A stretch of DNA of 64,000 nt from Breoghania sp963678585 (GTDB lineage Bacteria > Pseudomonadota > Alphaproteobacteria > Rhizobiales > Stappiaceae), in assembly GCA_963678585.2 (NCBI GenBank), contig CAXXGA010000002.1, positions 496,001-560,000 on the forward strand. Reading direction: 5' to 3'. Of the stretch, positions 22,871 to 31,517 are shown piece after piece. Within the stretch, counting starts at the first letter, position 1, and each line of letters opens with the position of its first letter. The notes beneath the pieces are model-generated. The model was not told the origin of the DNA and made no database searches. It saw only the letters and a list, made by a program, of their open reading frames with translations. Position numbers and translations under genes: made by a program.

Positions 22871-23329
22871 ATGACACAACCCAGCTACACGCGGGCCGCC
22901 CTCGTCGCCGAGGCGCGGGACTGGCTCGCCACGCCCTATCGCCATCAGGCATCGCTGAAAGGTGCGGGCGCGGATTGCCTCGGCCTCATCCGCGGCGTCT
23001 GGCGCGCCTTTCACGGAACCGAGCCTGCGCCGATGCCCGCCTATACGCCCGACTGGGCGGAAGCGGGCGGGCGTGAGCAACTGCTCGCAGCGGCCAACGC
23101 CCATCTTCACCCGGTCGCCATCAAGGATGCGCTTCCCGGCGACGTGCTGCTCTTTCGGTTTTCGGCAGATGCCCCCGCCAAGCACACCGGCATCCTCGCA
23201 AGCGGCGACAGTGCGTCCGGCACCTTCATCCACGCCTATGAGGCGGCCGCGGTGACCGAAACCCGGCTCGCCGGCTGGTGGCGTCGTCGCCTCGTCTTCG
23301 TTTTCCGCTTTCCCAATGTGAGTGCGTGA
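22871..23329 (+). CDS. GTA cell-wall peptidase, NlpC/P60 family (gp14)
   Basis: Protein of 152 residues, NlpC/P60 cysteine peptidase thought to open peptidoglycan when the particle injects DNA. Catalytic Cys36 lies in GAGADCLGLIRGVW; the histidine is H105 in KHTGILAS. The third polar residue probably lies in the FIHAYEA strand. The start ATG 22871 follows the palindromic repeat; longer in-frame starts run through that repeat and are unlikely. The stop shares a base with the gp15 start (TGATG). Length equals RcGTA gp14. Confidence 0.93.
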   Translation: MTQPSYTRAALVAEARDWLATPYRHQASLKGAGADCLGLIRGVWRAFHGTEPAPMPAYTPDWAEAGGREQLLAAANAHLHPVAIKDALPGDVLLFRFSADAPAKHTGILASGDSASGTFIHAYEAAAVTETRLAGWWRRRLVFVFRFPNVSA

Positions 23330-26300
23330 TGGCAACCCTTGTCCTTTCCACCATCGGCCAGGCGGTCGGCACGGCCATCGGCGGCCCCATCGGCGGCCTG
23401 ATCGGGCGCACTGCGGGGGCGCTTGCCGGTCAGGCCATCGACCAGCGGCTCTTCGGCTCGAAAAATTCCGTCGAGGGCGCGCGGCTCGCCGATCTCGACG
23501 TCCAGGCTTCCACGCAAGGCTCCTCCATCCCGCGCCTCTATGGCCGCTCGCGGCTGACCGGTCAGGTCATCTGGGCGACGCGCTTCGAGGAGGTGGTGAA
23601 AAGGCAAGAACAATCGGGCGGCAAGGGCGGTGGGGGCGGCTCCTCCACCGAGGTCACTACCTATTCCTATTACGGCAATTTCGCCGTGGCCCTTTGCGAA
23701 GGCCCGGTCAGCCACATCGGGCGCATCTGGGCGGACGGCAAACTGCTCGATACCGCGCGCCTGACGATCCGCAGCTATCCGGGCGAGGAGACGCAGGAGC
23801 CCGATCCGCTGATCGAGGCGAAGCAAGGGACGGGCCGCGCGCCCGCCTATCGCGGCACGGCCTATCTCGTCTTCGAGCGCCTGCCGCTTGCCAATTTCGG
23901 CAATCGCCTGCCGCAGATCACCGTGGAGGTGGTGCGGTCTGTCGGGCGGCTTGAGAAAATGGTGCGCTCCGTCTGCCTGATCCCCGGTGCGGGCGAGTTC
24001 GTCTATGCGCGCAGGCGGGTGAAACTCAACTCAGGCGCGGGCAGAAGTGCGCTGGCGAACCGTCACGTGGTCCATGCGAGTACCGACTGGGACGCCTCGC
24101 TCGACGAGCTTCAGGCGCTCTGCCCCAACCTGGAAAGCGTGGCGCTGGTGGTCTCGTGGTTCGGCACGGACCTGCGCTGCGGGGACTGCCAGATCCTCCC
24201 TATGGTGGAGGATCACGTCACCCGCAGTTCCGGCGTGACATGGGCTTCCGGCGGGCTTTCCCGGTCGCGGGCCCGGATCGTCTCGCAAAAGGGCGGACGC
24301 CCCGCTTATGGTGGAACACCCGCCGATGTGACCGTGATGGACGCGATCCGCGACCTGAAGGCGCGCGGGCTGAAGGTGACGCTCTATCCCTTCGTGCTGA
24401 TGGATGTGCCGGAGGGAAATGGCCTCGCCGATCCTTATGGCGCGAGCGAACAGGCCACTTATCCCTGGCGCGGCCGCATCACCTGTCACCCGGCAACAGG
24501 CCAGACCTCAAGCCCGGACGGAACGGCGGATGCGGCAACTCAGGTGGCCGCTTTCGTCGGGGCAGCTGCGCCCGGCGATTTCACCCAAGGTATCACGACT
24601 GTCGGCTATTCCGGCCCCTCGGAATGGTCCTGGCGGCGCTTCATCCTGCATTACGCCCATCTGGCGGCGGCAGCCGGCGGGGTCGATGCCTTTCTGATCG
24701 GCTCTGAAATGCGCGCGCTCACCACCGTGCGCTCCGGTGTCGGCTATCCGTTTGTCGATGCGCAGGTGGCGCTCGCCGCCGATGTGCGTTCGGTACTGGG
24801 CGAGGCTTGCGCGCTCTCCTATGCCGCCGACTGGTCGGAATTCGCCAGTCATCGCCCCGACGACGGATCGGGCGACGTCGCCTTCCACCTTGATCCGCTG
24901 TGGTCGAGCGCGGATATCGATTTTATCGGCATCGATTTCTATGCCCCGCTCACAGACTGGCGCGACGGGCATCATGCCGACAGTGCGGTCTCGCTCGATC
25001 CCTATGACCTGACCTATCTGCGCTCGGGCATCGCGGGCGGGGAGTATTTCGACTGGTACTATGCCAGCGAGGCGGATCGCATCGCCAATATCCGCACCCC
25101 GATCACCGACGGGGCCTATGGCAAGCCGTGGGTTCACCGCGCCAAGGATCTGGTCGGCTGGTGGTCGAACGCCCATTACGACCGCCCCGGCGGGGTGGAG
25201 GCGGCAACGCCCACGGGCTGGGTGCCGCAATCGAAGCCCATATGGTTCACCGAACTCGGCTTTCCCGCCATCGACCGCGGGGCGAACCAGCCCAATGTCT
25301 TCTACGATCCGAAATCGTCGGAAAGCGCGCTGCCGCACTTTTCCAACGGCGCGCGCGACGATGCCCAGCAGCGCCGCGCTCTGGAAGCCGGTTTAAGCTG
25401 GTGGTCGGGCGATCGTCCGGATTTCGTTGGTGGCATCAATCCGGTGTCTTCCGTCTATGGCGGGGCGATGGTCGATCCTTCCGCGATTCAGCTCTGGGCA
25501 TGGGACGTGCGCCCCTGGCCCGCCTTTCCCGTTGATCTCGACAGTTGGGCGGACGGTGAAAACTGGCAGCTCGGCCATTGGCTGAACGGACGGTTGGGAG
25601 GGGCGGATCTCGACGGGCTGCTGCGCGCGATCCTCGCCGATTTCGGCGTGGATGCGGGCGACATCGATATCGCCGCCCCCGCCGGGGTCATCGATGGCTT
25701 CGTGATCCCCGGTCCCACGAGCGCGCGGGCGGTTCTGGAACAATTGGCCGAGACCTTCGGCTTCGTTGCAGTCGACAACGGCACGGCACTGGCCTTTCGG
25801 GCAGCGCTCGCCCGTCCGCTCGAACTTTCGCGCGAAGAGCTCGCCGAACTCGATGCGGGAACCGCGCTGGTGAACGTTACGCGGGCGCAGGAATCGGAAT
25901 TGCCCGCCGAAGTCCGGCTGACATTCACCGATCCCACGCAGGATTTCGCCCGCATTTCGGTCGCTTCGCGGCGGTTGGCGGGGCTGAGCCGACGGGTCAC
26001 GGATGCCGATCTGAACGTCGTCGCCGATGCGGGGCTGATGCAGGTGACCGCCGAGGCCCGTCTGCGCGATGCCTGGGCGGGGCGTGAGCGCTATGCCTTC
26101 GCGCTGCCGCCTGCGGGCACGACTTCCGCGTTGGCGCTGGAGCCCGGCGATCTGGTGCGTCTTGAGGGAAAGCTCCTTCGCATCTCCGGCATCGAGGATG
26201 GCGCAATGCGGCGCATCGAGGGCGTGAGTGCCGCCCCCGATCCCTTGCGCGAACGCCCGCCTGCCTCGCTTGCCCGCCGCTCATCGCTTCCAAGCGCGGC

Positions 26301-27246
26301 CGCTGCTCCTGTAGTGGAATTCCTCGACCTGCCGCTTCTGAAAGGCGATGAGCCGACCGCGGCCTTTCGCGCTGCCGCCTTCGCAAGGCCCTGGCTCGGC
26401 GGCATGGCACTCTGGCGTTCTGCGAGCGGGGAGGGATTCGAGGCGGTCGCCGAAATCACCCAGCCCGCCACCATGGGAGAGCTTTCCGCCACGCTCCATC
26501 CCGGCCCGACCGGGCGCTGGGACCGGGTCAACGCCATTGATGTGCAGCTTTACGGCGGGGCGCTCTCGTCGCGCGCCGAACTCGACGTTCTGGCCGGCGC
26601 GAATGTCGCCGCCATTCGCGCCGATGACGGGGGCTGGGAGGTTCTGCAATTCAGCAAGGCCGAACTGACCGGCGTAAACACATGGCGGCTGACCGGCTTG
26701 CTGCGGGCGCAAGGGGGTACGGATGCGGCGATGGCCTCAGGGGCATCCGCAGGCGCGGCTTTTGTTTTGATCGATGCGGCCTTGCCGTTGATCGATGTCG
26801 GCATGGATCGCCTCTCCCTGCCGCTGCACTGGCGCGTTGTCCCGCTCGGCCGCGCCATCGACGACGATGCGGCCACGGCGCTTCAGTTTGCCGTTCAGGG
26901 CGTGAAGCTCCGGCCCTATGCGCCGGTTCATGTGAGGGCGCAACGTGAGATCTCCGGCGATGTCGCCATCACGTGGGTTCGCCGCACGCGGATTGGCGGC
27001 GACAGTTGGGAGCAGCCGGAGGTTCCGCTTTCGGAGGACGCGGAAAGCTACCGGCTGGAAATCCTCGATGCCCCCGGCGGCGCGGTTCTGCGCACGCTCT
27101 CCGTCTCCGGCCCGCGGGCAAGCTACGCCGCCGCCGACCAGACCGCCGATTTCGGCTCGCTGCCGGAAACGGTCCACCTCGCAATCAGCCAGATCTCGGC
27201 AAGTTTCGGCCCCGGAACCCCAAGGAGGACGACCATCCATGTCTGA
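23329..27246 (+). CDS. GTA baseplate/host-recognition protein with TIM-barrel domain (gp15)
   Basis: Protein of 1305 residues, almost the same size as RcGTA gp15. Order of parts: glycine-zipper-like hydrophobic N-terminus (IGQAVGTAIGGPIGGLIGR); a baseplate region with SIPRLYGRSRLTGQVIWATR; the GTA TIM-barrel-like domain at about 430-740 (WFTELGFPAIDRGANQPNVF is diagnostic); the Phage-tail_3 domain, about 780-950; and an rcc01698-like C-terminal part ending GFGPGTPRR-type. It forms the trimeric tip that touches the host. Coupled to gp14 by TGATG and overlapped by the fibre gene at the 3' end. Confidence 0.95.
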   Translation: MATLVLSTIGQAVGTAIGGPIGGLIGRTAGALAGQAIDQRLFGSKNSVEGARLADLDVQASTQGSSIPRLYGRSRLTGQVIWATRFEEVVKRQEQSGGKGGGGGSSTEVTTYSYYGNFAVALCEGPVSHIGRIWADGKLLDTARLTIRSYPGEETQEPDPLIEAKQGTGRAPAYRGTAYLVFERLPLANFGNRLPQITVEVVRSVGRLEKMVRSVCLIPGAGEFVYARRRVKLNSGAGRSALANRHVVHASTDWDASLDELQALCPNLESVALVVSWFGTDLRCGDCQILPMVEDHVTRSSGVTWASGGLSRSRARIVSQKGGRPAYGGTPADVTVMDAIRDLKARGLKVTLYPFVLMDVPEGNGLADPYGASEQATYPWRGRITCHPATGQTSSPDGTADAATQVAAFVGAAAPGDFTQGITTVGYSGPSEWSWRRFILHYAHLAAAAGGVDAFLIGSEMRALTTVRSGVGYPFVDAQVALAADVRSVLGEACALSYAADWSEFASHRPDDGSGDVAFHLDPLWSSADIDFIGIDFYAPLTDWRDGHHADSAVSLDPYDLTYLRSGIAGGEYFDWYYASEADRIANIRTPITDGAYGKPWVHRAKDLVGWWSNAHYDRPGGVEAATPTGWVPQSKPIWFTELGFPAIDRGANQPNVFYDPKSSESALPHFSNGARDDAQQRRALEAGLSWWSGDRPDFVGGINPVSSVYGGAMVDPSAIQLWAWDVRPWPAFPVDLDSWADGENWQLGHWLNGRLGGADLDGLLRAILADFGVDAGDIDIAAPAGVIDGFVIPGPTSARAVLEQLAETFGFVAVDNGTALAFRAALARPLELSREELAELDAGTALVNVTRAQESELPAEVRLTFTDPTQDFARISVASRRLAGLSRRVTDADLNVVADAGLMQVTAEARLRDAWAGRERYAFALPPAGTTSALALEPGDLVRLEGKLLRISGIEDGAMRRIEGVSAAPDPLRERPPASLARRSSLPSAAAAPVVEFLDLPLLKGDEPTAAFRAAAFARPWLGGMALWRSASGEGFEAVAEITQPATMGELSATLHPGPTGRWDRVNAIDVQLYGGALSSRAELDVLAGANVAAIRADDGGWEVLQFSKAELTGVNTWRLTGLLRAQGGTDAAMASGASAGAAFVLIDAALPLIDVGMDRLSLPLHWRVVPLGRAIDDDAATALQFAVQGVKLRPYAPVHVRAQREISGDVAITWVRRTRIGGDSWEQPEVPLSEDAESYRLEILDAPGGAVLRTLSVSGPRASYAAADQTADFGSLPETVHLAISQISASFGPGTPRRTTIHV

Positions 27247-28681
27247 TACCGTGCGCCTCAGCCTGCCGCTCATGGAAGCGGCGCAATCGGAAAAGCACGT
27301 CACACATAACGAGGCGCTCGTCGTGCTCGATGCGCTGGTCGGGCTCCATCTCGTCGACCGCGATCTGACGGAACCCACAGGCGGCGAAAGTGACGGCGAC
27401 GCCTATCTCGTCGCAAGTCCCGCCACCGGCGACTGGGCGGGGGAGGACGGCCGGATCGCCTCGATGATCGACGGCGGCTGGCGGTTCTACGATGCGTTCG
27501 AAGGTCTCATTGCCCATGTGGCGGACGAGGCGACATTCATCGTTTTCGTCAATGGCGGCTGGGTGGAACTTGCCTCCCAACTCGCCCTCCAGAACCTGTC
27601 GTTGCTGGGACTGGGCACGACGGCCACGGAGACCCAGCGCCTTGCCGTGAAGTCGGACGAGGTTCTCTATTCCCATGACGACGTGACGCCCGGCACCGGC
27701 AACATGGTCGTGACGCTGAACAAGGCGGCGGATGCGAACGATGCGGGCCATGCCTACAAGATCGGCTGGCAGGCCCGCGCGCTTGTCGGGCTCTTCGGCG
27801 ATGGCGATTACCGGGTGAAAGTGTCCACCGATGGCACGAATTACGTGAGCGCGCTGGAGGTCGATCACGCGACGGGCGTTGTCTCGTTTCCGTCCGGTGT
27901 CACCGGCGTGCGCGAAGCCCTGAGCGCGGCGCGCACCTACTATGTGGACGGCACGGGCGGTGATGACGCCAATGACGGGATGAGCGCCGCAACCGCCTTC
28001 GCCACGATCCAGCGCGGCGTGGACGCGGTGGCGGCGATCGACATGGCGGGGCATTCCGCCACGATTTCGGTGGCTGCGGGGACCTATCCCGAAATCGTGG
28101 TACTGAAGGATCTGATCGGCGGGCGATGTATCATTCAGGGCGCGACCGGGGTGGCGTCAGACGTGATCGTCCAACCTAGCGGCGGATCAACATTCCTCGG
28201 CATCGGCATCAGCGGGACATGGGATCTGCGCCACATGCAACTTGGCGGCTCGACCGCAATCTCGCGCTGTATCCATATGGACAGCGGCCGCCTAGATTTT
28301 CAGAATATCAACTTCGACACTATCGGCTCCGCTTTCAACCAGGCGCATATCTATGCGATTGGTTCCGCTCAGATCAACGCAACGGGTGACTACGCAATTG
28401 CCGGCAGTGGGGGCTGCCATGTTTACGCCGATGGGCGAGGCTCGATCTCCGTCTATGGCCGAACGATCACGCTGATAGGCGTACCGGACTTTACGGCCAG
28501 GTTTGCGGTCGCGAGTACGTTGGGCTGTGTTTATCTGCCGAACAACACGTGGAGCGGCACGGCGACCGGACAACGGTACTTTGCCCGTATCCGGGGAACG
28601 ATATTTGTGAACGGGGCGGGAGCATTGCATCTGCCCGGTGATGCTGCCGGAACGCTGTCCGAAGATGCCTGGTATGGCTGA
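27239..28681 (+). CDS. GTA tail fibre-like protein: DUF2793 domain plus parallel beta-helix
   Basis: Protein of 480 residues. The N-terminal about 110 residues are a DUF2793 domain (LPLMEAAQSEKHVTHNEALV, then GDWAGEDGRIASMIDGGWRF). A linker is followed from about residue 235 by a pectate-lyase-like right-handed beta-helix, opening with YYVDGTGGDDANDGMSAATAF and TIQRGVDAV. The end, LPGDAAGTLSEDAWYG, is typical of short tail-fibre tips. A strong AAGGAGG precedes the ATG; it overlaps gp15 by 8 nt. The distal part (from about 28130) is clearly less GC-rich, suggesting separate acquisition of the tip. Likely adhesin for recipient cells. Confidence 0.85.
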   Translation: MSDTVRLSLPLMEAAQSEKHVTHNEALVVLDALVGLHLVDRDLTEPTGGESDGDAYLVASPATGDWAGEDGRIASMIDGGWRFYDAFEGLIAHVADEATFIVFVNGGWVELASQLALQNLSLLGLGTTATETQRLAVKSDEVLYSHDDVTPGTGNMVVTLNKAADANDAGHAYKIGWQARALVGLFGDGDYRVKVSTDGTNYVSALEVDHATGVVSFPSGVTGVREALSAARTYYVDGTGGDDANDGMSAATAFATIQRGVDAVAAIDMAGHSATISVAAGTYPEIVVLKDLIGGRCIIQGATGVASDVIVQPSGGSTFLGIGISGTWDLRHMQLGGSTAISRCIHMDSGRLDFQNINFDTIGSAFNQAHIYAIGSAQINATGDYAIAGSGGCHVYADGRGSISVYGRTITLIGVPDFTARFAVASTLGCVYLPNNTWSGTATGQRYFARIRGTIFVNGAGALHLPGDAAGTLSEDAWYG

Positions 28682-28855
28682 CGGCCTGTCGAGGCTAAGT
28701 GGTAATCGTGTCCCGGAGACGCTGCCAGGCAGCTGGTAACTGCCGGCCGCGTTACGTCCGGAGAAGCAAACTACACAATCGAAATCCGCATCTTGCCTGA
28801 TCCGTCCGAGATGGCCGCAAGGCGGTTTTCCCATTGCTCACAAGGACCGTCAATC

Positions 28856-29743
28856 ATGCAAACGAGTGAACGGGGGAAGGCGTTTATCGCCTCCCACGAG
28901 GGCGTGGTGCTGCGCGCCTATCGGGACGTGGCGGGGGTCTGGACCATCGGTGTCGGCCACACCGCGCGGGCCGGTGGGGTCAGGCCCAGAGCCGGGCTGA
29001 CGATCTCCCGCAAGGAAGCCATGGCCCAGCTGGAACAGGACCTGCGCAGGTTCGAGCACCGCGTGGAGATGACGGGGGCTTTCAAGGCTCCGGCCGCCTT
29101 CGACGGGGCGGTGTCCTTCGATTTCAATACCGGACGTATCCATAACGCCACCTGGGTGAGACGCTATGTCAACGGGCAGCTCGAAGGCGCGGAAAGCGCA
29201 CTCATGCAGTGGGTCAAGGCGGGAGGGCGCACCTGGCCGGGGTTGAAAAGACGGCGTGCCGCGGAGGCCGATCTCGTCTTTCGCGGACGCTACGGCGAAC
29301 TGCGGGCGAGCGCCACAGGGGCGGACGGGCGTGACGATCCGGGCGCGCAGGCGGAAGTCTCCGCCCTTCAGCGCCAGTTGCGAACGCTGAAATTCTACCG
29401 TGGTGCGGTCGATGGAATATCGGGTCCCAGAACGGTCGCGGCCATTCGCGCTTTTCAAAAGGCCCACCCCCAGCTTTCGCAGGACGGAATTGCGGGCCCG
29501 GCGACGCGTGCGGCCCTCTCGCGGGCGCTCATGGCCCGAAAGGCGAGTCTTCAGACGGCAGGCGGCGCGCTGTGCTCGGGAGGCGCTGCGGGGTTGCTCG
29601 CCTCGACGGATGCCGTCGTGCCAGGTGGAGCCAGCTTCTGGCCGCTTGTGCTGACCGGTGCAGTTCTGGGCGCGGTGGCGGTCGGGGGCCTCATCGCGTG
29701 GCGCTACCACGATGAATGGCGGGCTCTGACCGCGCGGCTTTGA
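28856..29743 (+). CDS. Endolysin: GH24 (T4-type) lysozyme with peptidoglycan-binding domain and C-terminal TM helix
   Basis: Protein of 295 residues. The GH24 lysozyme domain covers residues 1-150, with the T4-type triad E15, D24 and T30 (HEGVVLRAYRDVAGVWTIGVGHT). A PG_binding_1 domain lies at about 165-225 (LQRQLRTLKFYRGAVDGISG, RTVAAIRAFQKAHP). A single membrane helix, about 262-282 (WPLVLTGAVLGAVAVGGLIAW), is followed by a short basic tail. No N-terminal signal is seen, so export probably needs the holin encoded next. It lies between fibre and holin, forming the lysis cassette. ATG 28856 follows AAGGACC. Confidence 0.92.
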   Translation: MQTSERGKAFIASHEGVVLRAYRDVAGVWTIGVGHTARAGGVRPRAGLTISRKEAMAQLEQDLRRFEHRVEMTGAFKAPAAFDGAVSFDFNTGRIHNATWVRRYVNGQLEGAESALMQWVKAGGRTWPGLKRRRAAEADLVFRGRYGELRASATGADGRDDPGAQAEVSALQRQLRTLKFYRGAVDGISGPRTVAAIRAFQKAHPQLSQDGIAGPATRAALSRALMARKASLQTAGGALCSGGAAGLLASTDAVVPGGASFWPLVLTGAVLGAVAVGGLIAWRYHDEWRALTARL

Positions 29744-29791
29744 TCCGGCTCTTGAGACCGGAAAACCTGAATGGAAAAGAGGAGACCTCCC

Positions 29792-30319
29792 ATGGCTTTT
29801 CCGATTGCGCTGCTCGTTCCCATTCTGGCGGAAGTCGGGGCGCCGCTTCTCAAACGGCTTGTTTCGCAACATGCGGGCGGTCAACTGGGTGAGGTGGGGC
29901 AGGCGGTGATCGATGCGCTCGCCGCACGTCTTTCAACCGGGGCTTCCCCGCAGGCCATCGAAGAGGCTTATCGCGCCGATCCGGAAGGGGCTGCGAACGC
30001 CATCCGGGAGGTGGAAATCGAAAGGCGTGAAGACTGGGCGGGGATGCTGGCGGATATCAACGTCACCATGCGAGAAGAGGGGCGCGCCGCCGGGCTGCTG
30101 CAACGGATCTGGCGGCCGGTCTTCGGGTTGGGCTACGCGCTTTGCTTCGTCGCACTGGCGCTGACGCTGGTGCGCGCGCTTTGGCGCGGAGATATTGCGG
30201 CGATCAACGCGCTGGCGGCGATCTCGGGCTTCCTCATTGCCTTTTACGGGATGGGGGCTTCCGTTCTCGGCGTCTATGTCTGGCAGCGCTCGGCGGAAAA
30301 ACGGGCGGGGCAGGCTTGA
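29792..30319 (+). CDS. Holin of the 3-TM superfamily (GTA holin)
   Basis: Protein of 175 residues matching the GTA-type 3-TM holin family. The N-terminal hydrophobic segment is FPIALLVPILAEVGAPLL. The soluble middle contains IEEAYRADPEGAANAIREVEIERREDWAGMLADIN. Two C-terminal helices are LGYALCFVALALTLVRALW and ALAAISGFLIAFYGMGASVLGVYVW. It is expected to form the inner-membrane pore that releases the endolysin encoded 48 nt upstream, so particles leave by lysis. ATG 29792 has AGAGGAG before it. Confidence 0.9.
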   Translation: MAFPIALLVPILAEVGAPLLKRLVSQHAGGQLGEVGQAVIDALAARLSTGASPQAIEEAYRADPEGAANAIREVEIERREDWAGMLADINVTMREEGRAAGLLQRIWRPVFGLGYALCFVALALTLVRALWRGDIAAINALAAISGFLIAFYGMGASVLGVYVWQRSAEKRAGQA

Positions 30320-30381
30320 CCCGGCACCCATGCGCTCTCATTCATGTGCCGTTCACGCTCACCCCGTTAGGTTGGGCCATC

Positions 30382-30741
30382 ATGAGTGGATATGCGGCCA
30401 AGGGCCTGAAAAAGCGGATAACGGTTGGCGTGCTCGCACTGGCGGGCGCGCTGCTTGTCGCCGGGCCGTCTTCAGGCCAGCAGCCGCCGCCCGGCGGTAT
30501 GATGCCCCACATGAAGGGGCCGCCTTGCCTCAATGGCGGCGAGATGCGCCGTGCGGTCGGCGGCGGGCGGGCGAAACCGCTCGGCGCAATCATGCGCCGC
30601 ATCGGCGGCGGGCAGATCGTGCGCGCCAAACTGTGCCGCCGCCCCGGCGGACTGGTCTATCTGGTCGATGTGCTGAAAGGCGCGCGGGTGGAACATCTGG
30701 TCATTGACGCAAGATCCGGTCGGATCATGATGAGGCGCTGA
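30382..30741 (+). CDS. Exported PepSY-domain protein
   Basis: Protein of 119 residues. A signal peptide or membrane anchor spans about residues 10-32 (RITVGVLALAGALLVAGPSSGQ). A Pro/Met/Gly-rich linker follows, then a PepSY-like domain: AKPLGAIMRRIGGGQIVRAK, LVYLVDVLKGARVEHLVIDARSGRIM. PepSY proteins often inhibit or tune periplasmic partners. It lies 69 nt upstream of a FeuP-like response regulator and reads the same way, so it may be a periplasmic modulator of the FeuQ-like kinase. The function is inferred from context. Confidence 0.8.
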   Translation: MSGYAAKGLKKRITVGVLALAGALLVAGPSSGQQPPPGGMMPHMKGPPCLNGGEMRRAVGGGRAKPLGAIMRRIGGGQIVRAKLCRRPGGLVYLVDVLKGARVEHLVIDARSGRIMMRR

Positions 30742-30810
30742 CCGGGGCGATGAACGGACGCAGGCCCGCAAACCGGCAGGGCCTTAAAGAAGAAACCAAG
30801 GAGAAGCGCC

Positions 30811-31515
30811 GTGCGGCTGCTCGTTGTCGAGGACGATCCCGATCTCAACCGCCAACTCGTGGATGCCCTGAAGGAGGCCGGTTATGCGGTCGATTCGGCC
30901 ACCGACGGAGAGGACGGGCATTTTCTCGGCGATACCGAACCCTATGATGCGGTGGTGCTCGATATCGGCCTGCCGACGATGGACGGCCTCACGGTTCTCG
31001 AAACGTGGCGCGCGGACGGTCGCACCATGCCCGTACTGCTGCTGACGGCGCGCGATCGCTGGTCGGACAAGGTGGCGGGCATCGATGCGGGCGCGGACGA
31101 CTATGTCGCCAAGCCCTTCCACATCGAGGAAGTCCTCGCCCGCCTGCGCGCCCTGCTGCGCCGGGCGACCGGGCATGCCAGCAACGAGCTTGCCTGCGGC
31201 GTGATACGTCTCGACACGCGCACCTCCCGTGTGACCTGCAACGGCAGCCTCGTGAAGCTGACCTCGCACGAATACCGCCTGCTCGCCTACCTGATGCACC
31301 ACACGGGCCGTATCGTCTCGCGCACCGAACTGACCGAGCATCTCTACGATCAGGACTTCGACCGCGATTCCAACACCATCGAAGTGTTCATCGGGCGGCT
31401 GCGCAAGAAACTCGATACCGAAGTGATCGAAACCGTGCGCGGGCTCGGCTACCGGCTGAACGATCCCGACGATACCGGAGCCGACGGCGAGCCGGTGCGC
31501 GGGGAGAGCGCATAG
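30811..31515 (+). CDS. feuP: OmpR-family response regulator, FeuP-like
   Basis: Protein of 234 residues. Receiver domain with acidic pocket E7/D8/D9 and phospho-acceptor D51 in DAVVLDIGLPTMDGL; conserved lysine in AKPFHIEEV. The C-terminal winged helix (about residues 130-222) contains LTSHEYRLLAYLMHHTGRIVSR. Long stretches agree with rhizobial FeuP as I remember it (DRWSDKVAGIDAGADDYVAKPF). GTG 30811 has AAGGAGAAG before it. The kinase gene starts 2 nt after the stop. FeuPQ of Sinorhizobium acts in cyclic glucan export and osmotic adaptation; the target genes here are unknown. Confidence 0.88.
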   Translation: MRLLVVEDDPDLNRQLVDALKEAGYAVDSATDGEDGHFLGDTEPYDAVVLDIGLPTMDGLTVLETWRADGRTMPVLLLTARDRWSDKVAGIDAGADDYVAKPFHIEEVLARLRALLRRATGHASNELACGVIRLDTRTSRVTCNGSLVKLTSHEYRLLAYLMHHTGRIVSRTELTEHLYDQDFDRDSNTIEVFIGRLRKKLDTEVIETVRGLGYRLNDPDDTGADGEPVRGESA

Positions 31516-31517
31516 CG

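Larger units (their letters stand above)
10881..30319 (+). mobile_element. RcGTA-like gene transfer agent cluster with adjacent lysis cassette
   Basis: Rightward genes occur in the order known for the Rhodobacter capsulatus GTA: terminase, portal, small protein, prohead protease, HK97-type capsid, connector, adaptor, DUF3168, TP901-1 tail tube, two tail chaperones, short tape measure, DUF2460, DUF2163, NlpC/P60 and the TIM-barrel baseplate protein. A fibre, a lysozyme and a 3-TM holin follow. There is no integrase, repressor, attachment site or replication gene, which fits a GTA rather than a prophage. All reading frames look intact. Three antisense genes sit inside. Confidence 0.9.

Noticed and set aside
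10881..30319. Interpretation as a complete temperate prophage
   Set aside because: No integrase, repressor, replication gene or direct-repeat attachment sites; gene order and sizes match RcGTA instead.
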